A stretch of 5,973 nt of DNA from Granulicella sp. (GCA_003133205.1 PKWK01000415.1:1-5973); one strand, 5' to 3'; counted from the stretch's first letter, positions 1 to 5,848 are shown. Notes: generated by a model not told the origin, from the sequence alone. Made by a program: numbers and translations.

Positions 1-975
1 GGCGACCACGCCCTCGACGGCCTGGTCGAGATCGGCATCCGCGCAGACCAGGATTGAGTCCTTGCCGCCCATCTCGAGGACGGTGCGCTTGATGAATTTC
101 TGGCCGGGGCGGGTTTTCGCGGCGCTTTCGTGGATTTCGAGGCCTACGGCTTTGGAGCCGGTGAAGGCGATGAAGCGCGTCTGCGGGTGCGCCACGACTG
201 CGCTGCCGAACTTTGAGCCGGATCCCGGGCAGAAGTTGACGACGCCAGCGGGGAGGCCCGCTTCTTCGAGGAGGCTAAAGAAGATGGCGGCGATAGTGGG
301 AGCGTCGCCCGAGGGCTTGAGGATGACCGTGTTGCCGCAGACGATCGCCGCCGCCGTCATTCCCGCCATGATTGCGAGCGGGAAGTTCCACGGTGGGATG
401 ACCGCGCCTACGCCCAGCGGGATGTACCGCAACCGGGTGTGCTCTCCTGGGAGTTGGATGGGCGTTGTCGCCCCGTCCAGGCGAAGGGCTTCGCGGGCAT
501 AGAACTCCAGGAAGTCGATGGTTTCGCCTACGTCCGCGTCTGCCTCGGCCCAGTTCTTGCCGACCTCGTACGTCAGCCATGCGCACATCTCGAACTTGCG
601 CAGGCGGACCAGCCCGGCGGTGCGGAAGAGCAGGGCGGCGCGTTCCTGCGCGGTGGTGCGGCTCCACGTTGCGAAGGCCGCCTGGGCTGCCTGCATGGCG
701 CCTTCGACGTGGCGTTCGTCTGCCCTCTGATGGATCCCTACAACCTCGGCCGGCCGCGCTGGGTTGATGGAGGTGATCTTTGCCTCGGTTTGGATGCGGC
801 GCCCGCCGATGACCAGGTTATATTCCTGCCCCAGCCGGTCCTTGACTTGGGCCAGGGCCTCCTGCATGGACCGCCGCACGGCGGCCTCGCCAAAGTCCAG
901 AAATGCTTCATTCACAAAGGGGGCGTGCTCGCTCAGTGCCGCCGGTCTACTAGTCAATTCCGTCGCAGTTGCCAT
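1..975 (-). CDS. pruA: L-glutamate gamma-semialdehyde (1-pyrroline-5-carboxylate) dehydrogenase, RocA/group-2 type, N-terminal part
   Basis: NAD-dependent cytosolic enzyme that oxidises glutamate semialdehyde/P5C to glutamate, the second step of proline degradation (known for the family). The 325 visible codons run to the window edge without a stop. Seen: the RocA-like N-terminus with FVNEAFLDF at about 20-28; the cofactor-binding segment IPPWNFP (193-199) and LKPS with Lys220; the glycine-rich FTGS (271-274) after HPQTRFIAFTGS; and LEMGGK with the general-base Glu301. RocA-type members are about 515-540 residues, so roughly 200 residues are missing, including the catalytic cysteine, which should lie just past the edge. 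The start at 975 is fixed by an in-frame TAA twelve bases upstream and fits the family N-terminus. However, GGAAGA abuts the ATG, leaving no normal Shine-Dalgarno spacing. Divergent from the sigma factor operon. The RocA-type assignment rests on the whole N-terminal half matching that subfamily rather than generic aldehyde dehydrogenases. Confidence 0.93.
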   Translation of the reverse strand, partial: MATATELTSRPAALSEHAPFVNEAFLDFGEAAVRRSMQEALAQVKDRLGQEYNLVIGGRRIQTEAKITSINPARPAEVVGIHQRADERHVEGAMQAAQAAFATWSRTTAQERAALLFRTAGLVRLRKFEMCAWLTYEVGKNWAEADADVGETIDFLEFYAREALRLDGATTPIQLPGEHTRLRYIPLGVGAVIPPWNFPLAIMAGMTAAAIVCGNTVILKPSGDAPTIAAIFFSLLEEAGLPAGVVNFCPGSGSKFGSAVVAHPQTRFIAFTGSKAVGLEIHESAAKTRPGQKFIKRTVLEMGGKDSILVCADADLDQAVEGVVA

Positions 976-1028
976 TCTTCCATTTTAGTCGCCTTCTTGG
1001 GCCATTTCCCGGTCGGCGGGATCTGCCC

Positions 1029-1044
1029 GAAATACGGGTATTTC
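1029..1044. promoter_or_regulatory. perfect 16-bp palindrome, candidate operator between divergent genes
   Basis: GAAATAC (1029-1035), GG, GTATTTC (1038-1044): both 7-base arms are perfectly complementary around a 2-base centre. It lies 53 bases upstream of the pruA start on the minus strand and 7 bases upstream of the candidate ECF -35 element on the plus strand. A regulator bound here could affect both directions. No following T-run or coding context suggests a terminator. The regulator is unknown; the operator role is inference. Confidence 0.45.
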
Positions 1045-1051
1045 ATTCTGC

Positions 1052-1080
1052 GTAAACTTTTTGCATCCCATTACGCCTAA
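1052..1080 (+). promoter_or_regulatory. candidate ECF sigma-dependent promoter of the sigma factor operon
   Basis: GTAAACTTTTT at 1052-1062 resembles the AAC-plus-T-run -35 element of many ECF promoters (AAC at 1055-1057). Sixteen bases later CGCCTAA at 1074-1080 resembles the CGTC-like -10 element. The spacing and the 29-base distance from the -10 to the ATG at 1110 are normal. ECF sigma factors often transcribe their own operon, which fits. The -10 has CGCC rather than CGTC. No good sigma-70 promoter was seen here. Assigned by eye. Confidence 0.45.
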
Positions 1081-1109
1081 AACTGCGTATAGGAAAGATG
1101 AGAGCGTAG

Positions 1110-1634
1110 ATGGCGATAGCCGACGATCAGTTTCGCGAGTTGATCGAGACCCACCAGCGCATGGTCTTCTCCATCGCTCTGCGCGTTATTGGCGATTACG
1201 CCACCGCGGAGGAGGTTGCCCAGGATGTCTTTATCGAGTTTTACCGCAGCGGGGAGCGCGTGGTCAGCGAGGATCATGTCCGGTACTGGCTTCGCCGGAC
1301 GGCCAGGCACCGGGCCATCGACGCGCTCCGGCGAAGGGCTATCCGGCCGGAGGCCAGCGCGGAGGAATGGATCGAAGAGCAGCACGTCAGCGCGGACACG
1401 TCTGCGGTTGGGATCGGTACCGAGGCCAGGCTTGAAACGCTGCTTCGTACGCTGCCCGAGTCGCTGCGCGTCGCGATCGTCCTCCGCTACCAGGAGGAGA
1501 TGCTGCCGGACGAGATTGCCGGGATGCTCGGCCAGTCGGTCGCATCCGTCAAGAGCCAACTGCACCGCGGACTTGCGCTGATGCGACGCAAGGCGGCGAT
1601 AACTATGAAGGAGTATTTCCGTGAAACAGCCTGA
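1110..1634 (+). CDS. ECF-family RNA polymerase sigma factor
   Basis: Directs RNA polymerase to a regulon-specific promoter set, usually in response to an envelope or stress signal relayed by an anti-sigma factor. The protein has 174 residues, normal for a minimal ECF factor. Sigma region 2 covers about 8-76: FRELIETHQRMVFSIALRV, then DYATAEEVAQDVFIEFYR (29-46), where the AEEVAQDVF motif is the core-binding helix, and YWLRRTARHRAIDALRRR (59-76), the -10 recognition part. A linker follows. Sigma region 4 covers about 109-161: LRTLPESLRVAIVLRYQEEM, then the helix-turn-helix DEIAGMLGQSVASVKSQLHR (134-153). No region 1 or 3. The start at 1110 has only a weak upstream purine run (AGGAAAG, 1091-1097, 12 bases away), but no better in-frame start was seen. 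The gene overlaps the next gene by 14 bases. The ECF subgroup and its signal cannot be read from the sequence alone. Confidence 0.93.
   Translation: MAIADDQFRELIETHQRMVFSIALRVIGDYATAEEVAQDVFIEFYRSGERVVSEDHVRYWLRRTARHRAIDALRRRAIRPEASAEEWIEEQHVSADTSAVGIGTEARLETLLRTLPESLRVAIVLRYQEEMLPDEIAGMLGQSVASVKSQLHRGLALMRRKAAITMKEYFRETA
1608..1613 (+). promoter_or_regulatory. ribosome binding site that fixes a GTG start for the anti-sigma gene
   Basis: AAGGAG lies 7 bases before the GTG at 1621, inside the 3' end of the sigma gene. This is ideal Shine-Dalgarno spacing. It supports the GTG start and a 14-base overlap with the sigma gene, so translation of the two is probably coupled and their amounts matched. 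Confidence 0.75.
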
Positions 1635-2010
1635 AGACTTTGACCAGCCCGACGAGTTGAATGAGCAGGGCGAGTCGTTTGCAGAACTCGAAGAGTATTT
1701 GACGCACGCGTTGCAACGTGTCGACGCGCCGAAGGGATTCGCCGACCGGGCGATGGCGCGCGCCAGGCCGGCTCCGGCCAGGGCGAAGGTTCTGATGATG
1801 CCGTCGCGAGTGCGCGTTTGGGTGAGCGGAGCGATTGCAGCTGCGCTGTTGGCTGGAGTCCTTGTCGGGGACCAGGTGTATATGCGGCGCCAGCGCGAAC
1901 GCGCTGAGGAGGCGCAGCGGCAGTTTGAAGCTGGAATGCGCATTACCGACGCAGCGCTGGAACATACGCGGCAGCAGTTGCGGCGCGCGGGTGTGCTGGT
2001 TGGAGACTAG
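1621..2010 (+). CDS. putative single-pass membrane anti-sigma factor
   Basis: Likely holds the upstream sigma factor at the membrane. This is inferred from position, overlap and architecture, not from a recognised domain. The protein has 129 residues and starts with GTG. Residues 1-64 form a soluble, mostly acidic then basic N-terminal part with a helical stretch SFAELEEYLTHALQRVDAP (19-37) and GFADRAMARAR. One hydrophobic segment at about 65-84 (centre GAIAAALLAGVLVG) is a transmembrane helix. Residues 87-122 are a charged, coiled-coil-like helix starting MRRQRERAEEAQRQFEAG. There are no cysteines, so it is not a zinc-binding (ZAS, HxxxCxxC) anti-sigma factor. Basic residues on both sides of the membrane helix leave the orientation open; an N-terminus in the cytoplasm fits sigma binding. 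Alternative: a small structural membrane protein of the operon. Confidence 0.68.
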   Translation: MKQPEDFDQPDELNEQGESFAELEEYLTHALQRVDAPKGFADRAMARARPAPARAKVLMMPSRVRVWVSGAIAAALLAGVLVGDQVYMRRQRERAEEAQRQFEAGMRITDAALEHTRQQLRRAGVLVGD

Positions 2011-2052
2011 TTAGGTTTTGCAAAGAGGAAGTTAAGTCAGGGGAGAACGACT

Positions 2053-2703
2053 ATGAAGACGATGAAGGTGGTACTGGCACTGGCGATGGCAGCGGGTTTG
2101 ACAGCAAGCGCACAACCGTCAGCGGTGGGGGGAGCTACAAGCCCGACCGGCGTGGAGATGCAGACAGGCGCGACTCTGATGAACGTGAAACAGGTGAAGG
2201 ACGATCTATTTGCCGGCACAGAGAAGTTCGCCGCGGGTGCCTCCGACGTGGCCGAGATCAATCTCGATCCGAAGATGATGGGCATGGTTCATGGCAAGGG
2301 AGACTCCGAACTCGCGCACAAGATGAAGTCCATGGTGATCCATACGTATAAGTACGACAAGCCGGGAATGTACAAGATGGAGGACTTGAATGTTTACCTG
2401 AAGAAACTGGAGGATGGAAGCTGGGATTGCTCTGTTCGTGTTCGAAACAAGACGAGTTCGACTTCCATCTGCTCGCGCCTGGCCAACGATCATGAGACTC
2501 GGGAGTTGGTCATCCTCACCGCTGAGCCCCAGGAACTGACGTTTATTCACATGAGCGGACAGATGTCGCTGGACGAACTGGGCAAGATGGGCGCGATGGG
2601 CCACAGCGGCGAGCTTGATGGTCGCACCCCAGTCCCTCCGAAGGCACCGACGGCACCTCCCGCGCCGGCAACTACCCCGGCTGCGCCTGCTCCGCCACGC
2701 TAG
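2053..2703 (+). CDS. exported DUF4252-family protein
   Basis: Function unknown. The protein has 216 residues with an N-terminal signal peptide: basic MKTMK, hydrophobic core VVLALAMAAGLTA, and an ASA site after residue 20. It is probably periplasmic; there is no lipobox cysteine. Residues about 48-182 match the DUF4252 pattern as I know it: the ASDVAEINLDPKMM opening, an aromatic strand (VIHTYKYDKPGMYKMEDL, 95-112), and the closing ILTAEPQELTFIHMSG plus MSLDELGKMG (154-180). The only two cysteines, C126 and C140, could form a disulfide after export. The tail (193-216) is a Pro/Ala-rich low-complexity run. The start is supported by AGGGGAG (2039-2045) 7 bases before the ATG. It sits 42 bases after the anti-sigma gene in the same direction, so it is probably the third gene of that operon. 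It ends one base from the convergent uvrC stop. Confidence 0.82.
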   Translation: MKTMKVVLALAMAAGLTASAQPSAVGGATSPTGVEMQTGATLMNVKQVKDDLFAGTEKFAAGASDVAEINLDPKMMGMVHGKGDSELAHKMKSMVIHTYKYDKPGMYKMEDLNVYLKKLEDGSWDCSVRVRNKTSSTSICSRLANDHETRELVILTAEPQELTFIHMSGQMSLDELGKMGAMGHSGELDGRTPVPPKAPTAPPAPATTPAAPAPPR

Positions 2704-2704
2704 G

Positions 2705-4801
2705 TTAGCTGAGGATGCGCAATGTGCCGTTAACGTCGAGGTCGCCCTGCGCCTCGAAGTGGTGGCGGATTTTTTCCGCGACGGCGGTGCTGACTACTGC
2801 GGTGAGTGCGTCTGAACTGGATTGGCTGGCCTGGCGAATGCCGCGCACGCTGCCGAAGTGTTCGAGCAGGCGCTGACGCGTACGTGGGCCGACGCCGGGA
2901 ATCTGGTCGAGTTCCGAGTCGCGATCGCGTATTTCGCGGCGCTTGCGGTGGTAGGTGACGGCGAAGCGGTGGCTCTCGTCGCGAATCTTCTGGACGAGAT
3001 GCAGCACAGGCGAGCGGCGGTCGAGCACAACGGGGTCCGACTCCTGCCCGTGGACGTAGATGATCTCCTCGCGCTTGGCGATGGAGGCGAGCGGCTGCAG
3101 CGTGACCCCGATGGCTTCGAGAGCTTCGTGCGCGGCGTGGAGTTGGCCGAGTCCGCCGTCGACCAGGATCAGCGAAGGGAACGGCTTTTTGTCTTCGAGC
3201 AGGCGCTTGTAGCGGCGGCCTACAACCTCGCGCATGGCGGCGAAGTCGTCGACGCCGCTGACCGTCTTCACCTGGAACTTGCGGTAGTCGGACTTCTTCA
3301 TCGCGCCAACCTCCCAGACGACCATCGAGGCGACCGTCTCCGCGCCCTGGATGTGCGAGATGTCGAAGCACTCGATGCGTCGGGGCAACTCCTCCAGCGT
3401 CAGCGCATCCTGCAGTGCTTCCTGAATCGCTTTCATCCCCGGCTGCAGCACGCGGAAACGCTGATCATACGATTGTTTCGCGTTGAGGCAGACGAGGTCG
3501 ACGAGCGAGCGCTTCTCGCCACGCTGCGGCGCGAGGATTTCGATGCGATGGCCGGTGCGTTCGGTAAGTAGCTCGGCGAGGATCGTGCGATCGGGGAAGT
3601 CGACCGGCACCAGTACCACGCGCGGAACGTAGCCCTGGTCGAGATAAAGCTGCTTCAGCAGGGAAGAGAAGAAGGCCGCGGGACTGAAGGAGTGGTCAGT
3701 TGCAGGTTGCAGGTTGTTAGTTGCGTCGGTGATGACAGAGTGTCCCTCCGAGAACTCGGAGTCGGCTGTGATTTCGGGCGCGGGGCGCGACGGGTCGGGC
3801 TCGAGGCAGGGAATGGAGGTGGCGTCGGCCGGCTCAGTGGCGTCGGATCCCACCCATGACGATGGAACTGTCATCATGGATGGGGCACCCGATGTGTCGG
3901 CAGGTTCAGGCGTTTCGTTGAGCGCATCGGTGATGAGTTCGGGCAGGTCTTCCCAGAAGAAGTCGCGGCGGTCGACGATCTTTCCCGCGCGCATGTGGAA
4001 GAGATTCACGGCGAGCATCCCGCTCTCGTAGTGGAAGCCGAAGACGTCGGCGTCCTCGTTGTCGGCGGTGGCGATGCGCTGCTTGTCGTGCATCTGGTGG
4101 ACGGTGATGAGCTGGTCGCGCAGGCGGGCGGCGAGTTCGAACTGCTCGACTGCGGCGGCCTCCTCCATGCGCTGAGTGAGGCGGGCTTCGAGCTCACTCG
4201 GCTTGCCGTCGAGGAAGAGTTGCACATCGCGGATCGTCTGTTTGTAGGCCTCGGGCGTGGTGAGGCCCTCGACGCAGGGGCCGAGGCAGCGCTTGATATA
4301 GTACTGCAGGCAGGCGCGCGGATGGTAGCGCGAAAGGTCGACCTTGCAGCTCGGGATGAGGAAGCTGCGATGGATGAGGTCGACCAGCCGATGCGCGAGG
4401 TTGCCGGGAAAGTAAGGGCCGAAGTAGGCGCTGCCGTCCTTGCGCAGGCGGCGGGTGACGAAGACCTTGGGATAGCGGTCGGCGAGCGTGAGCTTGATGT
4501 AGGGGTAGGTCTTGTCGTCGCGCAGCAGGATGTTGAAGCGCGGCTTGCGCTGCTTGATCAGGTTGTTCTCGAGCGCCAGCGCCTCGTGCTCGTTGGCCAC
4601 CGTGATGTAATCGACGTCGACTGCCTCGCGCATCAGGGAGCCGGTCTTGGCGTTGGCCTGCGATGCTTCGACGAAGTAGGAGCGGACTCGCGCACGCAGG
4701 TTTTTCGCCTTGCCGACGTAGATCACCTCGCCCTCGGCATTCTTGTAGAGATAGCAGCCGGGGAGGTTGGGGATGGTGCGGATTTTCGCGAGTAGATCCA
4801 T
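2705..4801 (-). CDS. uvrC: UvrABC excinuclease subunit C, with large linker insert
   Basis: Cytosolic nuclease of nucleotide excision repair. With UvrB at a lesion it cuts 3' via the N-terminal GIY-YIG domain and 5' via the C-terminal RNase H-like domain (established). The protein has 698 residues; about 600-620 is usual. Seen: GIY-YIG domain (about 12-91) with GCY at 15-17, IYVGKAKNLRARVRSYF (27-43), the metal-binding glutamate in LENNLIK (E78) and PRFN (N90); cysteine-containing segment RACLQYYIKRCLGPC (162-176); UVR helices that bind UvrB (about 203-237); the nuclease half with D480 (CFDISHIQG), D548 (LVDGG) and H611 (DESHRF); and tandem helix-hairpin-helix motifs (about 631-675, IPGVGPRTRQRLLEHFG). 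About 80 extra low-complexity residues sit at 291-372, between FFWEDLPEL and FFSSLLKQLYLDQG. The start follows the family MDL..KIRT..PG opening, but no clear Shine-Dalgarno precedes it. All key catalytic residues are present, so it is probably functional. Confidence 0.97.
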   Translation of the reverse strand: MDLLAKIRTIPNLPGCYLYKNAEGEVIYVGKAKNLRARVRSYFVEASQANAKTGSLMREAVDVDYITVANEHEALALENNLIKQRKPRFNILLRDDKTYPYIKLTLADRYPKVFVTRRLRKDGSAYFGPYFPGNLAHRLVDLIHRSFLIPSCKVDLSRYHPRACLQYYIKRCLGPCVEGLTTPEAYKQTIRDVQLFLDGKPSELEARLTQRMEEAAAVEQFELAARLRDQLITVHQMHDKQRIATADNEDADVFGFHYESGMLAVNLFHMRAGKIVDRRDFFWEDLPELITDALNETPEPADTSGAPSMMTVPSSWVGSDATEPADATSIPCLEPDPSRPAPEITADSEFSEGHSVITDATNNLQPATDHSFSPAAFFSSLLKQLYLDQGYVPRVVLVPVDFPDRTILAELLTERTGHRIEILAPQRGEKRSLVDLVCLNAKQSYDQRFRVLQPGMKAIQEALQDALTLEELPRRIECFDISHIQGAETVASMVVWEVGAMKKSDYRKFQVKTVSGVDDFAAMREVVGRRYKRLLEDKKPFPSLILVDGGLGQLHAAHEALEAIGVTLQPLASIAKREEIIYVHGQESDPVVLDRRSPVLHLVQKIRDESHRFAVTYHRKRREIRDRDSELDQIPGVGPRTRQRLLEHFGSVRGIRQASQSSSDALTAVVSTAVAEKIRHHFEAQGDLDVNGTLRILS
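3692..3726. repeat. heptamer tandem array inside uvrC
   Basis: On the plus strand the 7-base units read GTGGTCA, GTTGCAG, GTTGCAG, GTTGTTA, GTTGCGT, sharing a GTTG core. It falls in the uvrC insert, where the minus strand encodes part of ATNNLQPATDH. Period 7 against codon period 3 means the repeat is a DNA-level pattern, not a protein repeat. A related run occurs at 5849-5876. Confidence 0.6.
3819..3846. repeat. 10-bp direct repeat in the uvrC insert
   Basis: GTGGCGTCGG occurs at 3819-3828 and again at 3837-3846, an 18-base (six-codon) offset. On the minus strand it encodes the doubled DAT of DATEPADATS (residues 320-329). A related EPADTS occurs at 299-304. It suggests local duplication built part of the insert. 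Confidence 0.5.
3849..3884. repeat. REP-like imperfect palindrome inside uvrC
   Basis: CCCA (3849-3852) pairs with TGGG (3881-3884), CCATGA (3854-3859) with TCATGG (3874-3879), and GA (3861-3862) with TC (3871-3872). Single symmetric mismatches separate the blocks, giving a stem of about 12 pairs. The flanks GGATCCCACCC and GGGGCACCC give the look of a dispersed intergenic palindrome. It is read in frame in uvrC as residues 306-318 (APSMMTVPSSWVG). Whether it is a multicopy genomic element cannot be tested in one window. Confidence 0.55.
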
Positions 4802-4892
4802 GGCACGCTGTATCTGAGTTTAGCCGGGGCGCTGGATGGAGCGAGTCAGCGAGCTGCGCGTGAGCGCCGCCGCGTAAGTTTGACATGGAACC

Positions 4893-4917
4893 GCGCAAAT
4901 CTTACCCGCATTTGCGC
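4893..4917. promoter_or_regulatory. perfect 8-bp inverted repeat, candidate operator or hairpin
   Basis: GCGCAAAT (4893-4900), 9-base spacer, ATTTGCGC (4910-4917), with no mismatch. It lies in the divergent gap, about 90 bases upstream of uvrC and about 150 upstream of the OmpA-like gene. Both neighbouring genes point away from it and no T-tract follows on either strand, so a regulator-binding site is more likely than a terminator. A 5-bp inverted repeat (GATTC-5-GAATC, 4920-4934) follows immediately. Confidence 0.45.
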
Positions 4918-4940
4918 TCGATTCGGCACGAATCAAGTAA

Positions 4941-4971
4941 TTCTATCGGTAGGATGTTATTCAATTACAAT
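4941..4971 (+). promoter_or_regulatory. weak candidate sigma-70 promoter for the OmpA-like gene
   Basis: TACAAT at 4966-4971 matches the -10 consensus at five of six positions and sits in the most AT-rich part of the gap. The -35 side is poor (TTCTAT at 4941-4946, 19-base spacer). It would leave a leader of about 85 bases before the ATG at 5065. Confidence 0.3.
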
Positions 4972-5064
4972 GGGTTAGAGTGGTACATCCATTTGGCATC
5001 GAGATTGCTATGACCTAAGTGTCAAAGCTTGGGCCAAATTGCTTTGCACAGGAGAGTGCCAACC

Positions 5065-5826
5065 ATGCCCCTCGATTCAATGGAATCTCGATTCAGCCTC
5101 ACAGGCAAGACATTCAGTTTTGCGATTCTCGCGAGCGCAGTCGCGCTTACGCTGACGACAGGTTGCTCGACCAAGAACTATGTGCGTACGCAGACCGGCC
5201 CGCTGATCCAGCAGACCAATGATCTCGACGCGAAGACTGCGCAGGACCATCGCAATATCAACGATACCGATCAGCGCGCTCAGGCGGGTATTTCGAAGGC
5301 GACTGATGCAGCCGGCACCGCCGACCAGCATGCCTTGGCTGCGGGTCAATCCGCGGATGTGGCTGGGCAGTCTGCGCAGGAAGCCGTCAATCGGGTAGAC
5401 ACACTATCCGGCGTAGTGGCGAACCTGGATAACTACAAGCAGCTCTCGGATGTGAGCGTGACGTTTGCATTCGACAAGAGCGTACTCACGGCGGATGACA
5501 AAGCGCAACTGGATGAGGTTTCGTCAAGCCTGGCGAGCGCGCGAGGCTACATTCTTGAGATCACTGGCGGCACCGACTCGGTTGGCGATGCGCAGTACAA
5601 CTACAAGTTGAGCCAGAAGCGCGCGGATGCCGTGGTGACTTATCTCTCGACCAAGTACAACATCCCGCCGCACAAGTTTTATTTGATTGGCATCGGCAAG
5701 GAAAATCCGGTGGCCGAAAACACCAGCCGGGCGGGACGCGCACAGAACCGTCGCGTCGAAATAAAGCTGATGTCGAATATGACGCAGCAGTCGGCACCGC
5801 AGGGTAATACCTCCGGCGGGCAGTGA
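5065..5826 (+). CDS. OmpA/Pal-like peptidoglycan-associated lipoprotein
   Basis: Probably anchored in the outer membrane by lipid and bound to peptidoglycan through its C-terminal domain. The protein has 253 residues from the ATG at 5065, chosen because AGGAG (5050-5054) lies 10 bases upstream; a longer TTG start at 5029 has no such support. Seen: signal peptide with hydrophobic FAILASAVALTLTTG and a lipobox-like TTGC, making Cys34 the lipidation site (Thr at -3 is less usual than Leu; Ser at +2 fits outer-membrane sorting). Residues about 45-122 are Ala/Gln/Asp-rich and probably coiled-coil, a spacer across the periplasm. The OmpA domain (about 130-235) includes FAFDKSVLT, GGTDSVGDAQYN with Asp171, LSQKRADAVVTYL with Arg187, and QNRRVEI (228-233); Asp171 and Arg187 match the diaminopimelate-binding pair. 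The usual GHTD reads GGTD here. The tail is Gln/Gly/Ser-rich. It has its own terminator, so probably monocistronic. Confidence 0.92.
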   Translation: MPLDSMESRFSLTGKTFSFAILASAVALTLTTGCSTKNYVRTQTGPLIQQTNDLDAKTAQDHRNINDTDQRAQAGISKATDAAGTADQHALAAGQSADVAGQSAQEAVNRVDTLSGVVANLDNYKQLSDVSVTFAFDKSVLTADDKAQLDEVSSSLASARGYILEITGGTDSVGDAQYNYKLSQKRADAVVTYLSTKYNIPPHKFYLIGIGKENPVAENTSRAGRAQNRRVEIKLMSNMTQQSAPQGNTSGGQ

Positions 5827-5848
5827 GCGCACTTCTAAGCGCCTCATA

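Noticed and set aside
439..1080. 213-codon open frame on the plus strand
   Set aside because: Antisense to pruA and the intergenic region, with no domain seen.
1077..1943. 288-codon open frame on the minus strand
   Set aside because: Antisense to the sigma and anti-sigma genes, whose products are recognisable on the plus strand.
2822..3571. 249-codon open frame on the plus strand
   Set aside because: It lies fully antisense to the conserved C-terminal half of uvrC. It is an open frame caused by GC-rich codon bias, with no family resemblance or ribosome binding site.
3995..4795. 266-codon open frame on the plus strand
   Set aside because: Antisense to the GIY-YIG and UVR part of uvrC. Its Val/Ala/Glu/Asp-rich composition is typical of a shadow frame.
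4817..4845. uvrC promoter with TAAACT as -10 on the minus strand
   Set aside because: The -10 matches four of six positions and no acceptable -35 exists at normal spacing. Too weak to list.
4880..4908. TTGACA at 4880-4885 as a -35 element
   Set aside because: A perfect -35 hexamer, but the sequence 15-19 bases downstream (CTTACCCG) is not a credible -10.
5029..5064. Upstream TTG start for the OmpA-like gene
   Set aside because: It would add 12 residues before the signal peptide and lacks a ribosome binding site. The ATG at 5065 has AGGAG at suitable distance.
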